Below, piece by piece: positions 45,193 through 56,264 of a stretch of DNA of 64,000 bases. Position 1 is the stretch's first letter; every line of letters starts with the position of its first letter. The notes beneath the pieces are model-generated. The model ran no database searches. It was not told the DNA's origin and saw nothing but the letters and a program-made list of their open reading frames with translations. Origin of the DNA: Gonocerus acuteangulatus (Eukaryota; Arthropoda; Insecta; Hemiptera; Coreidae); NCBI GenBank assembly GCA_946811695.1, contig OX328130.1, forward strand, positions 76,735,599 through 76,799,598, given 5' to 3'. Both the position numbers and the translations under genes were made by a program.

Positions 45193-45441
45193 CATGGGCG
45201 TATATAAAGGGCTGCACCCCCCCCCCCATTTTAATTTGATGGTAAAAATGTGTCATAAAAACTTTAAAAATAAGATCACTTAGTTAATATAAAATAGTTT
45301 ATTTTAGGCGTAATAGCGTTTTAGTTGCCTAAAGCTATTCCAAGTTCTAAATTTTTCATATTCCATTCCCCGGAAATGGTCTCAGCCCCCCCCCGGAGTT
45401 TTCCCAGCCCCTTCCGAAATTATTTCCTATATACGCCCATG
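45193..45441. mobile_element. hAT-like MITE (249 bp) inside repeat H2
   Basis: TIRs of 14 bp, CATGGGCGTATATA, on both ends. Flanking octamers are TAGAGAAA (45185-45192) and TAGAGGAA (45442-45449), a TSD with one mismatch. The interrupted host sequence (GGAGGTAGAG, then GAAGACCAAAGTTAGCAG) matches the uninterrupted GAGGACCAAAGTTGACAG at about 21360. Poly-C tracts lie inside. Confidence 0.7.
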
Positions 45442-45659
45442 TAGAGGAAGACCAAAGTTAGCAGTTAATTGACCATGGTGAAAATATAGACATGATGACA
45501 GTCGTATTTCCTTTGCTTTGGTACATATTATCTGCTCGTCCAGTGAGCTTAAAAAGGTTTTAGTGGTTATTAAATCTTTGTAGAAGTCAGCGGAAAGGTG
45601 GGTGCGGTTAGTGAAGGTTTTTGCATAACGTTGGTGATTGTGGATTTTCACCATGGTCA

Positions 45660-45775
45660 CTTCGGTCTTTCTCTACCCCCTGGCATTCGTCTCTGATGAA
45701 AGTTACCAAAGAGTAGCCGAAACGTCTATAATATAGATTATTACAAAAATCCTATTCATGTTTTTCTTGTCGAAT
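45660..45775 (+). mobile_element. repeat H3 with hammerhead-like core
   Basis: 45693-45726 reads CTGATGA, then GTTAC-CAAAGA-GTAGC (one G-U pair), then GAAACGTC. Downstream GTCGAATCCCAAGTATTCCC matches the reverse complement of the other H copies. Confidence 0.5.
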
Positions 45776-46400
45776 CCCAAGTATTCCCTGATTGCTTATA
45801 AAATGTTCTAATCAGCACTTCCGATTGCGCCATCTTGTCTATGGAGGAAGGGAGGGAGGAAAGGCGGGTAACAAAACATTATATTTTTTTTTAATGATTG
45901 CAACATATTTGCTTGTACGACAGGACTACAATCTTTGAATCAAATTTTTTTCGTTACGCTACAAAAAACTGCCACATATTAGTAGCAGGTGAAGATGTTT
46001 AAGTGAAACCCCGAAACCCTAATGAAGATGCTTCTGATGATGAGGCCTTCATCATCGCCTCCAGAGCATCATCAGGGATTTTCGACCGGTCTCCCCCCTA
46101 ATCGTCATCTCCAAGACCCGTGTTCCATCTAATTCCCTTGTCAGTCCTGTAAGTACCCCCGGGGGCTTTGTCTTGAGGCTGGACTAGATTCTTCTTAGTC
46201 GTCTGGAACGACCTGAGGTGCGGTGTCTCAAGTCGTTAGTGTCGTCATTCGTCACTCGCCATCATTTAATGAATCACGAGAAAAATAGACTTCGGTAATG
46301 TAAAGTGAAATATCTTCAAGGGGGTAAAATGCCCATCACAAAGACGAGAAGCGTCAAATGACTCAACGATTTTGGTAATGATTAAAATATAAATTTTAGA

Positions 46401-46592
46401 GGCCCAGCTAAGCCGTGAGTGCTAAGCCGTATGCACTCCGAGGTCGGGGGTTCGATCCCCACTAGGGGTGCAGGCTTTTCTTCGGAAAGAAAAAAATTCT
46501 TTAGCCATATCTAGAAAAGGGTGGAAATCGGTCTAAAATTCTGTGTCAATTGTAAGCGGACGTCAAAATTTAAATATATAAATAATAAAAGA
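46401..46592 (+). mobile_element. SINE family F, copy F1
   Basis: A tRNA-like head with TAAGCCGTGAGTGC and the B box GGGGGTTCGATCCCC. The family body follows (GCAGGCTTTTCTTCGG, ATCTAGAAAAGGGTGG, CTAAAATTCTGTGTCAATTG) and an AATAA-rich tail. Other copies are at 49780, 54648 and, reversed, about 58045. Confidence 0.65.
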
Positions 46593-46854
46593 CCTTGGTC
46601 TGGCAACGTAAAAAAATATTGTTTAAATATTTTATCTCTGTTTTCTTATTAAATATTTTGGGTTTCTTTTTTTAGTTTAGCCACACCAGTTATTTTTTGA
46701 AATTATTCGTGATTTATTATACCGTTATTTAATAATATATTTCTATTTTAAAATAAAAAAATATACATGAAGAAGGTTACCTACCTATTTTGTCTTAGAT
46801 TTTAAGAAACTTTGAAGTTGTATTTGTTTATAACACATGTTTCGACACGCTGAA

Positions 46855-47720
46855 TCCGAATCCGGAGTCTGTTTCACTCCAGCACGTCAGGTTTAAGAGC
46901 ATTTGATGGTCACATTTCGTATGAAGTCGTTAAAGAAGAAATAACTAGAGCTTCCATGGTTTTGAGGGTCGCCGAATTCGAATCCGGAGTCTGTTTCACC
47001 CCATCACGTCAGGTTTAAGAGCATTTGATGGTCACATTTCGTATGAAGTCAATAAAGAAGAAATAACTAGAGCTTCCATGGTTTTGAGGGTCGCTGAATT
47101 CGAATCCGGAGTCTGTTTCACCCGATCACGTCAGGTTTAAGAGCATTTGATGGTCACATTTCGTATGAAGTCGTTAAAGAAGAAATAACTAGAGCTTCCA
47201 TGGTTTTGAGGGTCGCTGAATTCGAATCCGGAGTCTGTTTCACCCCATCACGTCAGGTTTAAGAGCATTTGATGGTCACATTTCGTATCAAGTCGTTTAA
47301 GAAGAAATAACTAGAGCTTCCATGGTTTTGAGGGTCGCTGAATTCGAATCCGGAGTCTGTTTCACTCCATCACGTCAGGTTTAAGAGCATTTGATGGTCA
47401 CATTTCGTATGAAGTCAATAAAGAAGAAATAACTAGAGCTTCCATGGTTTTGAGGGTCGCTGAATTCGAATCCGGAGTCTGTTTCACCCCATCACGTCAG
47501 GTTTAAGAGCATTTGATGGTCACATTTCGTATGAAGTCAATAAAGAAGAAATAACTAGAGCTTCCATGGTTTTGAGGGTCGCTGAATTCGAATCCGGAGT
47601 CTGTTTCACCCCATCACGTCAGGTTTAAGAGCATTTGATGGTCACATTTCGTATGAAGTCGTTGAAGAAGAAATAACTAGAGCTTCCATGGTTTTGAGGG
47701 TCGCTGAATTCGAATCCGGT
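46855..47720. repeat. 122-bp satellite array (~7 units)
   Basis: The period is 122 bp (AATCCGGAGTCTGTTTCACC, ATCACGTCAGGTTTAAGAGC, CATTTCGTATGAAGTC, AGCTTCCATGGTTTTGAGGG). Units differ by a few substitutions only. Confidence 0.95.
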
Positions 47721-47807
47721 AATTTCAAAGACAAGTATGTCTATTTTTCAAGAAAGGAATTTGTAGTCAAAATTCTTTTTTTGCAAAACAGACATGTTTT
47801 ATGATAT

Positions 47808-47974
47808 TTTAAAAGGGGTCATTTTGGGCGTCTACTAGGTAGGATCGATAAAGATGTGAAGAAATATTCAAAAAAATCGGTTACGAGTGCAACCTCAATA
47901 GCTAATTTCCTTCGAAGGAAACTAGCTATTAAGGTTGCACTCATGACGGAATTTTTGAAATATTTCTTCACAAA
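47808..47974. mobile_element. two family-B 3' ends joined as a hairpin
   Basis: Starts with the family-B end block (GTCTACTAGGTAGGATCG), passes GTGCAACCTCAATAGCTA, reaches the centre TTCCTTCGAAGGAA, and then runs back through the inverse copy to ATTTCTTCAC. The arms are about 55 bp. A normal copy ends a few bases after the hairpin; here a second inverted end follows directly. Confidence 0.55.
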
Positions 47975-48103
47975 TACTCAAAAGGGTTTACGTATACGTG
48001 ATGAAACCTTTTGAGTATTTTGAGCAGATAAACCCATGGTAGAAGTCAAAAATTAGCATAGCAGTTTTTATTTTGTCGCAGATTTGTATAATTTATTTTA
48101 TTA

Positions 48104-48870
48104 TGTTGTTGATTGTATGTTATCTTGTTGTATTGTTATTATTCCATGTTACCTCATCATGTTGTTGATTGTATGTTATCTTGTTGTATTGTTATTATTC
48201 CATGTTACCTCATCATGTTGTTGATTGTATGTTATCTTGTTGTATTGTTATTATTCCATGTTACCTCATCATGTTGTTGATTGTATGTTATCTTGTTGTA
48301 TTGTTATTATTCCATGTTACCTCATCATGTTGTTGATTGTATGTTATCTTGTTGTATTGTTATTATTCCATGTTACCTCATCATGTTGTTGATTGTATGT
48401 TATCTTGTTGTATTGTTATTATTCCATGTTGTTGATTGTATGTTATCTTGTTGTATTGTTATTATTCCATGTTACCTCATCATGTTGTTGATTGTATGTT
48501 ATCTTGTTGTATTGTTATTATTCCATGTTACCTCATCATGTTGTTGATTGTATGTTATCTTGTTGTATTGTTATTATTCCATGTTGTTGATTGTATGTTA
48601 TCTTGTTGTATTGTTATTATTCCATGTTACCTCATCATGTTGTTGATTGTATGTTATCTTGTTGTATTGTTATTATTCCATGTTACCTCATCATGTTGTT
48701 GATTGTATGTTATCTTGTTGTATTGTTATTATTCCATTTTACCTCACCATGTTGTTGATTGTATGTTATCTTGTTGTATTGTTATTATTCCATGTTACCT
48801 CATCATGTTATTGATTGTATGTTATCTTGTTGTATTGTTATTATTCCATGTTACCTCATCATGTTGTTGA
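48104..48870. repeat. 56-bp satellite array (~14 units)
   Basis: The unit is TTGTTGATTGTATGTTATC, TTGTTGTATTGTTATTATTC, CATGTTACCTCATCATG. Some units lack the ACCTCATCATG part. From 48871 to 49290 there is a poly-G run at 49030-49043 and low-complexity DNA. Confidence 0.95.
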
Positions 48871-49299
48871 TATATAGTATGTTGATGATGATGTATTGAA
48901 TTAAGACCAGGAGACGGAAGGAGGATATGAGAACAGGGAGTCCCAGGACATGTTTCTCATCACAGGTCTACCAACCTATTACCATACACATTCTCTGCTT
49001 ATTCCCAAGTCTGCACTTCTATTTTCTAGCGGGGGGGGGGGGGCTGTAGTCTTTATTTTCTCTCTCTCTTAGTATTTCTTCTTTTATTCATCTTCTCTCT
49101 TCATTGTCATCTGTATATAGCGAAATAAAACATTGTTCATGCATTCCCAAAGAATTTACTTAAAATAACCTATACAAATACAAAATAAAGATTAATAATT
49201 TATAACAAAAAATAAATAAAAATAAGCCAACTAAAATATATTATGAAGATACCTATACCCTGGAAGATCCTAGTTTTCTTATTTACTTCCACTACGGTT

Positions 49300-49740
49300 A
49301 CTTAAGTGTTAACTTTGGTCTTCCTCTGCCTCCCGGCACCTTATGTTCTGTTAAAAATTAATTAATATTATTATTAGCACCTATTTACTTGTATACACCT
49401 CAATAAAAATGTGTTTTATGTTTCTATTGATTTTCTAGTACTAATTTCTAGATATACACTAATGTTCACTTTACCTGTTTATTAATAACATAATTGTTCT
49501 AATATTTTAACAACAAATTGTTCTTTTATAATAAGTTGATTTGTATTTATAGACCTGTCATTTATTATACTGGTAAACCTTTTTTCTGTGTATTAATTTC
49601 TGTTTTTTCTTTGTTTCTTGTAATTTTCGCTGACGAAGGCTATCGGCTAGAGTACCGAAATGTCCTTAATATAGATTTTTTTACAAAAATTGTCTGGATG
49701 TTTTCTTAGCCGAATTCCAACTATTCTTGGATTGCTGAAA
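49300..49740 (+). mobile_element. repeat H4 (degraded)
   Basis: AACTTTGGTCTTCCTCTGCC is the start of an H unit in inverse orientation. 49630-49664 reads CTGACGA, a partly unpaired stem, then GAAATGTCC. TAGCCGAATTCCAACTATTC ends the unit. Confidence 0.45.
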
Positions 49741-49779
49741 TATATTAGTTCGCATTTCATTGGAATAAACTTCAAGCAC

Positions 49780-50560
49780 GGAGCCCGACAACCGTAAAGT
49801 TAAGCAGTCCATGTCTAGGGTCGAGATTCGATTCCCACTAAGGGTGGGTTTACACTTGCTAGTTATTGCAGGAAATTTATATCAGAGAGAAATGGCGACT
49901 AGTGTAAACCATGAGCAATTTATGTCTGAGATATATATTTCTATCACGAACTATAAGTGTCGAACCTTCTATACCGTCACGTGTAAAAACAGATTTTTAC
50001 GAGAATAATTTAATGTCACAGATAAATATCTTGGCTTCTAGCTGTATTGTCGACACTTCTATACCTACAGACCTACAAACACAGATTTTTACGAGAAGAA
50101 TTTAATTTCAGAGATAAATATCTTGGCTACTAGCTGTATTGTCGACACTTCTATACCAACAGATGTAAACACTGATTATTTTGGTGAATTTATCGCAAAT
50201 TAGAACAAATCCAGAACTGTCCTATACATATCCATGACATAAATGTCTAGCTATTTCTGTCAGTATGTGATACTCTTCAAGAGAATATCTATCCGACACT
50301 TGACATATATTTCCTGCGAGAAGTGTCAGATGTAAACGCACCCTAAGAGTGGTGGCTTTTCTTTATCCTACTAGAAAAGGGTGGTAACCTATATAATGCT
50401 CGTCCCAAAAGCCGTTTAAATGTATAGATGGTCGACAATGCACATACCCGTGAGCAGCCTAGTTGAATGCCACCAGCCTTTGTAGTGTGAATTTGTAAAG
50501 ACAAGGATCGTTAAAAAATAAATAATAATAATTTAAAAAAATAAAAAATTAAATGACATC
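49780..50560 (+). mobile_element. SINE family F, copy F2, split by a MITE
   Basis: The head (GAGCCCGACAACCGTAAAG, B box GATTCGATTCC) is at 49780-49841. The body resumes at 50344 with AAGAGTGGTGGCTTTTC and ACTAGAAAAGGGTGG. The tail is A/T-rich, near 50510-50550. The MITE at 49842-50343 separates the parts. Confidence 0.65.
49842..50343. mobile_element. 502-bp MITE with TAA duplication (PIF/Harbinger-like)
   Basis: The ends GGGTGGGTTTACA and (inverse) GGGTGCGTTTACA are TIRs differing at one base. The trinucleotide TAA flanks both sides (49839-49841, 50344-50346), fitting the TWA duplications of PIF/Harbinger elements. The interior repeats a ~100-bp block (AGATTTTTACGAGAA, GATAAATATCTTGGCT, GTCGACACTTCTATACC). 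Insertion in a SINE gives an independent proof of both ends. Confidence 0.75.
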
Positions 50561-50825
50561 GGTATCTATATGCACACTTTATTTACTTCCTTTTTCTCCC
50601 TTTTTTATGGCTAATAAACTTCTGAGCTAGTTGAACCGGAACATATACTAACGTTACCAAAAACTATTAATGGAATTATTTAAAAATGACATAGGTATCT
50701 ATATGCACACTTTATTTACTTCCTTTTTCTCCCTTTTTTATGGCTAATAAACTTCTGAGCTAGTTGAACCGGAACATCTAATAACGTTATCAAAAACTAT
50801 TAATGGAATTATTTAAAAATGACAT
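50545..50825. repeat. 133-bp direct duplication
   Basis: CTATATGCACACTTTATTT, TTATGGCTAATAAACTTC and GAGCTAGTTGAACCGG recur 133 bp apart with few differences. The region 50830-52190 contains no gene or repeat that I can identify; short open frames there are not supported. Confidence 0.85.
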
Positions 50826-52198
50826 TTGTCTGAAAATTAAATACATTAGTAATTGAACTTAGCGGAAAATGGTAAGTATATAATTTTGTTATTCCAAATT
50901 ATAAGGCGAGTAAAAAAATGACGCCGGGCCCCTGACCAATTGTCCTCCGTGCCCCTACCCCTAGCGGAGGCCCTGCTAACCACGCATGATACAGCTTCGG
51001 TCATCGGACGAAAATCGGAGTACTATTTAACGATTTATGGCTGTTGGCTTTTTAACATCAAGTGGAATCGCTTTTATACTTTTAACAACATACTAGAATT
51101 CAAAATTGGATTTTTCTTCTGTTAGGGCCACTCAAAATATTGATTGGGAATTTTGCAGCATTGGGCTCACCAAGAATCCATCTCGGACGTTAAGAAAATG
51201 TGACAACATTTATAAATCCCTGCGCTAAAGGCCAAAATTCATATACGCCATAAAAAAAAACAATTAAACCTCATGTTTGCCATATTTTACAACCATATTG
51301 CACCGTACGTGCATATTTGTACCTCTCATGTTTTTCTGTACGGCTTATTGTGTATCCAAATTATCGGAGACATGTTGTCACATAATATTGTCCAATTTCT
51401 ATATGGTGTTTTAAAAGTTATACAAACGAGATTAAAAACACTTTTTTTGTCATGGTGGTTAAAAAAACAATACGTTTTTTCATCAGAGGGTGCTTTAAAG
51501 GGTCGAGTTAATTCAAGGCAGCTCGAGTTATATTGGGGAATAAAGGAGGTTTTAAAAAGCTCTTTATGAAAATTTATGATTCGCAAAACAAGCCCGAGGG
51601 TTAAACGAAACAAAGAAAAAAAATCCCACAAAATTGTATAGGAAAAAAACGCCGTTCTCCCCCTCCGATCTGTAGTAGGTGGGTTCGGGGGCGTAACGAG
51701 GAGGGGCGAACGAGGTAATCAAATCTTGCGAGAAATAATCGTTGTATTAAACAAGAAGTTAGCGGTCGGAAGGGGAAAGAGAATGCGGTTTAATATGTAT
51801 TGGTTGGGGTAGCTTTTATAGCTTGTAGGGAGTCCCGCAAGGGGATTCACTTCGACCCTTATTATATCATCTCGTTCTTATTTCTGGTCCTCCGGCGGTC
51901 GGTCGTAAACCGCAAAACTTTCGTGTCGGAAAGACATTTCATTTTTGATGATAGCCGAAGGGTGGAAACAAAAAATTCTATTGCTATTTGAAGTCAAATA
52001 AACTCTTTTGAGTTTATGATCTTTGACTGCACGGACATAAAAATTGTTTTAACGACATTCATGCCCTTCGGCGATACATAAAAGATCTATTGTGCAATTA
52101 AAGATACTAGATAGTAAATCCGAATTCATCCGTGAAACTATATCCCGTACCTTGAGGAAGTAATACATTTAAAGAGCCTTCTGCTCAAAATCAGCAAC

Positions 52199-52585
52199 AT
52201 AAATATGATTTAGGTCCACCCGACAAACCTATTTAATTTACTCAATAACATACAGTCTTCTTTTTCGTACTTGGCTAATGCGCATTTGCGAACGCCAGCG
52301 AACACTTTTTTTTTTTTTTGCATCTTTTTGGAACTCGTTGGTCCACCCGACAAACCTGCGTAAAGTGCTGTATAACATAAAGACTTCTTTTTCGTACATG
52401 TCCACGCCACTGCGCATGCGCGAACGCAAGCAGACACTTTTTTGTGACAAATACAGTCTTCTCTTTCGTACATGGCCTCTTCGTGTACGCGAACGCCACT
52501 GTGCATTCGCCAACGCCACTTCGCATGCGCGAAAACTTTTTTGTAACGTTTTTTTCCAGTTTAGTCACCGCTAAAGCATATTTAT
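52199..52585. mobile_element. element E2, intermediate form
   Basis: Left end ATAAATATGATTTAGGTCC and right end CTAAAGCATATTTAT are inverted. The interior has a duplicated left block (GGTCCACCCGACAAACC twice) and three to four diverged 69-bp units (CAGTCTTCTTTTTCGTAC, GAACGCCAGC). Confidence 0.7.
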
Positions 52586-52831
52586 ACTAAAATTACTATA
52601 TCTAAGGAGTACAGCAAGGTGGCTTCTATTTATCTTTCTATCATTCTAGTATTAAATAGCTCATTACACATTTCGGACTTGAACTTCATTCAAATCTTTG
52701 AGAAAATAAATAGGTTTTCGGGAAGGATGTTTATAATATTTTTAAGACAGGATGATATGTAGGGATTGTAGATTGGTTATGTAATTAATATATGATAAAT
52801 ATCCTAGAACTCATTACAACCTAATATAAAT

Positions 52832-53100
52832 ATCATGATGATTAGATAGTTAGCAGTCGAGGTCATAAGTAAAGATGGAATGGTTGGGATTCATCATGAT
52901 GATTAGATAGTTAGCAGTCGAGGTCATAAGTAAAGATGGAATGGTTGGGATTCATCATGATGATTAGATAGTTAGCAGTCGAGGTCATAAGTAAAGATGG
53001 AATGGTTGGGATTCGGCTAAAGAAACCTCAATATGATTTTTGTTAAAAAAATCTATTTTTAGGACGTTTCGGCTACTCATTGGTAGCCTTCGTCAGCTAA
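52832..53100 (-). mobile_element. repeat H5 with tandem 62-bp head and hammerhead-like core
   Basis: TCATGATGATTAGATAG, TTAGCAGTCGAGGTCATAAG and AAAGATGGAATGGTTGGG are repeated three times at 62-bp spacing, followed by the rest of the H unit. On the minus strand, 53096-53062 reads CTGACGA, then the perfect stem GGCTAC-CAATGA-GTAGCC, then GAAACGTCC. Confidence 0.55.
53062..53096 (-). ncRNA. hammerhead-like motif, best copy
   Basis: CUGACGA, a 6-bp perfect stem with a CAAUGA loop, then GAAAC. All invariant core positions of helix II and its two flanking strands are present. Stem III would have to be minimal, and stem I was not found. Confidence 0.4.
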
Positions 53101-53215
53101 AATGACAAGAAAAACAGAAATTAATACAGAAAAAAGTTTATAATTGAGATAAGTAACAGAACTATAAATACACTTAACTTATTATAAAAGAACAATTTCG
53201 TCTTGAATTCTGAGA

Positions 53216-53345
53216 ATGAGTCTTGGGGTTTATGGATACAGGTGGGACAGATTGTCTTGGGGTTTATGGATACAGGTGGGACAGATTGTCTTGGGGTTTA
53301 TGGATACAGGTGGGACAGATTGCCTTGGGGTTTATGGATATTGCA
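53216..53345. repeat. 34-bp tandem repeat (about 4 copies)
   Basis: CTTGGGGTTTATGGATACAG and GTGGGACAGATTGT repeat at 34-bp spacing. Confidence 0.9.
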
Positions 53346-53478
53346 GTCTTGTTGGAATTTATTTTTATGATATTTTTATTAATTGTTCTGATTTGGTATA
53401 TTGCTCTATAAAATGGAAATGTAAGGTTTATGTTTAGGTAACTGGTGTTTTCTGTTTGGATTAAAAATAAGCCGGGAC

Positions 53479-53570
53479 AAAAGTCGGTCACGCAGAAGCT
53501 GCATAACTAAGCATTTTCCTCAGAATATGGATAGTTTATAGTGTATTCATGAATAATTTGCTTAAAATAA

Positions 53571-53611
<41 letters not shown>

Positions 53612-53994
53612 ATAAATATTTATATGCTCTTTCATATTTGCAATAAACAGCTGAGTCAATGTACTAAAGCCGGATACAGCGTCCATGTTCAGCGCTCCTA
53701 GTGGTAGAAGTTACAACCAATGCTGGCGCAGTGGCAATCCAATTCGAGCAAAATACAGACTAAACCCCAAATTCTAATGAACCGATTTAGTTCATTTTTA
53801 AAACACTTCTTTCTCGTTAGATACTACGTATACAGAATTTTTTTTGCAATACAACAAAAAGTACTACCGGTATGGGCAAATAACTACTTTGGGTCCGGAG
53901 TAAGCCCCCCCCCCCTCCAGATGCTGGTTAACGAACTCGTTTAATCGTTTGATATGGCGGCGGAAAAACAAAAACTCTGGTGTGTATTGTGGTA

Positions 53995-54035
<41 letters not shown>

Positions 54036-54150
54036 TTTAACGGGTTGCCCTTTTTGGAGTCAACTAGGTAGGATCAATAAACATTTGAAGAAATTTTTAA
54101 AAAACATTTTCATGAGTGCAACCTCAATTTCTTTGAAGGAAAGTGCAAAA
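53479..54150 (+). mobile_element. family-B element B4
   Basis: Start AAAAGTCGGTCACGCAG with CTAAGCATTTTCCTCAG. Two (AT)n tracts (53574-53608, 53998-54032). End block CAACTAGGTAGGATC, CAACCTCAATTTCTTTGAAGG, AAAGTGCAAAA. The terminal hairpin is eroded. From 54151 to 54640 there are poly-C runs but no gene. Confidence 0.55.
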
Positions 54151-54647
54151 AGGAAGGCAAAGTGAAACTATTTCTATCTTGATGAGAAATGTCCTTAGTT
54201 ATGTAATTTCCGTTCATCCCTTATAAAACAAAACAACACCTTGTTAACATGTATACCATAAGAATGAACATAAAGCACAACCAGACTTGCCGAGATGTCG
54301 TTCCTAGTTAGAATTCCCCCCTGAACACAGCTCCCACCTCAAACTCACACTAAATCCCCCAAATCCGCCATATTTTCTCAGACTCCATGTTTTCCCCACC
54401 TCGGCGCTGGTAAATAAAGCCTTCACCCCCCCCCCTCCCCCCCCCCCTATATTTAGTGGATTACTGCGGTGTAAGGATCAACTCAACTTTAGCCCCCCCC
54501 CCCAACAACAACGTGAAAAGTTGCAATTCTTTTATTTTACTTTAAGGAAGATAAATTCCAAGTATTTTATAAATGTTTATCATTTTTTCAATAAAATATC
54601 TAATTTTAACAAACAATATCGGTCTAAATATTGCTATAACATATAGG

Positions 54648-54784
54648 AGGCCTGGTAGCCGTGAGTCTTAAGGCGTCAGCCACCATGGGCACCCTGGCTA
54701 GAAAAGAGTGGTGGCCTATAGATAACCCGTTCTAAAATTCTGAGTTAATTATAACGGACGGTAAAAATAAATAAATAAATAACA
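54648..54784 (+). mobile_element. SINE family F, copy F3
   Basis: GGAGGCCTGGTAGCCGTGAG, then GGCTAGAAAAGAGTGGTGGC, CTAAAATTCTGAGTTAATT and an AATAAATA tail. The B-box part is deleted. From 54785 to 55820 I see no supportable gene; a 106-codon frame at 55433-55753 is unexplained. Confidence 0.6.
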
Positions 54785-55822
54785 CATAGAAAAATATTTA
54801 TCCCTTGCTACTTTGCGGAATATGTGATTTTTTCAACCACAAGTTTTTCCCACCAATACTACAGCTGGTTTCCTCAGGTGGTAAGTGTTGCCCCCCTTGC
54901 TCAGTAAAAAAAAATATATTTTTTTTATACAACTGCATAGAAACGGGCTTGTCATCTACCCATAAATACTCCAATGGAAAAAAGAGAAGGAATGAGAAAA
55001 AAATGATTAAAAAAACATAATATAAATAAAGTCGACAAAATAATTATTAATTATCAAAACATAAATAAATAAATAAAAATATAATACCAAAATCAATGAT
55101 TCGTCTTGATACGATGACCAAAAGGTTTTCTGTTGAAGTTCCCACATTTTGAGAGAGGTGGAGATTTGAATTTCCTATTAGGATAATCCTAATAGGAGGA
55201 GTATCCTGTGCATTGTTGCACCTAATTTTTTGTTTGTTTTATTTTGTATTTATTTTATAAAACAGATTTTTTTTCACGAAAAACTGTCTCTTTTCCAAGC
55301 TTTCCAAGTGACACTAGGGATAAGAAAGAAAACGCGCTAACATGGACGAATTAAACACTAAAAATAAACGTAACAATAACTTTGACAAACGATAATGGCC
55401 ATATGATTAATGTATTGGTTTAATATTATCTGTTGAGCTTTGGGAATTGGGAGAGAAAGCTGCATGAAATGTTAAATAGAAGCGGGCCAACCATAGCCGC
55501 TTGGGGGACTCCAGTTCATCTCTCCCCAGGGCCTGACGCAATCTCGATCTTACACATGCCACAGGACAACTGTTTCACAACTGGCACGCGAGCACTACAT
55601 ATGTTCACACTCCATTCTACTGGACACCTTCCCTATCTGTTCGGCCCATCTTATCGGCCCGGGAGTTTCAGGGGTTGGTTTTGCTTAAAGCTAGTCACAG
55701 GTGGCGGTAGAGATAAAGGGTGCCTTTGTGTGGTATTGTGGGGTTACATTTGACTAGATATCTGTGCTTCATTAAGTAGGAAGTCATTACTTTTACACTG
55801 ACATTATTTTTATTAAGTCATT

Positions 55823-56073
55823 ATATCGTCCCTGCCATGTCAAACTATCGAATATGCAAAATCTCGTTTTTAGATTCGGGACTTTGCTCTTGGATTGTGG
55901 ACGATATGGGTTGTTGCAACTCTAACCCCTTTATAGAATAGCCTGTAATGTCTTAAATAAAGTATCGAATAAGACCATTTTTGAAAATATTATTTCGTCA
56001 ATGGATATAATATATTCGTTCCTATTTTGCTCCGATTTGCATATTCGTTAGTTTGACATGGCAGGGACGATAT
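55823..56073. mobile_element. short TIR element D2 (MITE)
   Basis: Ends ATATCGTCCCTGCCATGTC on both strands, followed by AAACTA(T/A)CGAATATGC; the TIR is about 35 bp. It shares ATATCGTC and AACGAATATG with D1 at 451-708. Confidence 0.7.
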
Positions 56074-56238
56074 GTTCTAACACTACAGAGAATAAACTAA
56101 TAAGGGAACATCCCACAAGTGTCCGGTGCCAATGAGTTGATAAGTGCTGCCACTTCTTTGAGACCTCCACTAAGTTATCCAGGTTTCATAACAAATGAAA
56201 AAGGCAAATGAAAAAAATTATATTTAAATAATTTTAAA

Positions 56239-56264
56239 CAATATTTCGGCTTATGCCATCATCA
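56239..56264 (-). ncRNA. hammerhead-like motif, short stem
   Basis: The minus strand reads CTGATGA, then GGC-ATAA-GCC, then GAAATATTG. The core letters are right but the stem is only 3-4 bp, so chance is possible. Confidence 0.25.

Noticed and set aside
51273..51569. A 98-codon ORF near 51.4 kb
   Set aside because: Overlapped by a similar-length frame on the other strand, with no domain or splice context. Treated as chance.
55433..55753. A 106-codon plus-strand ORF
   Set aside because: No recognisable domain, no repeat relatives in the window, and a composition that could arise by chance. Left unannotated as a gene.
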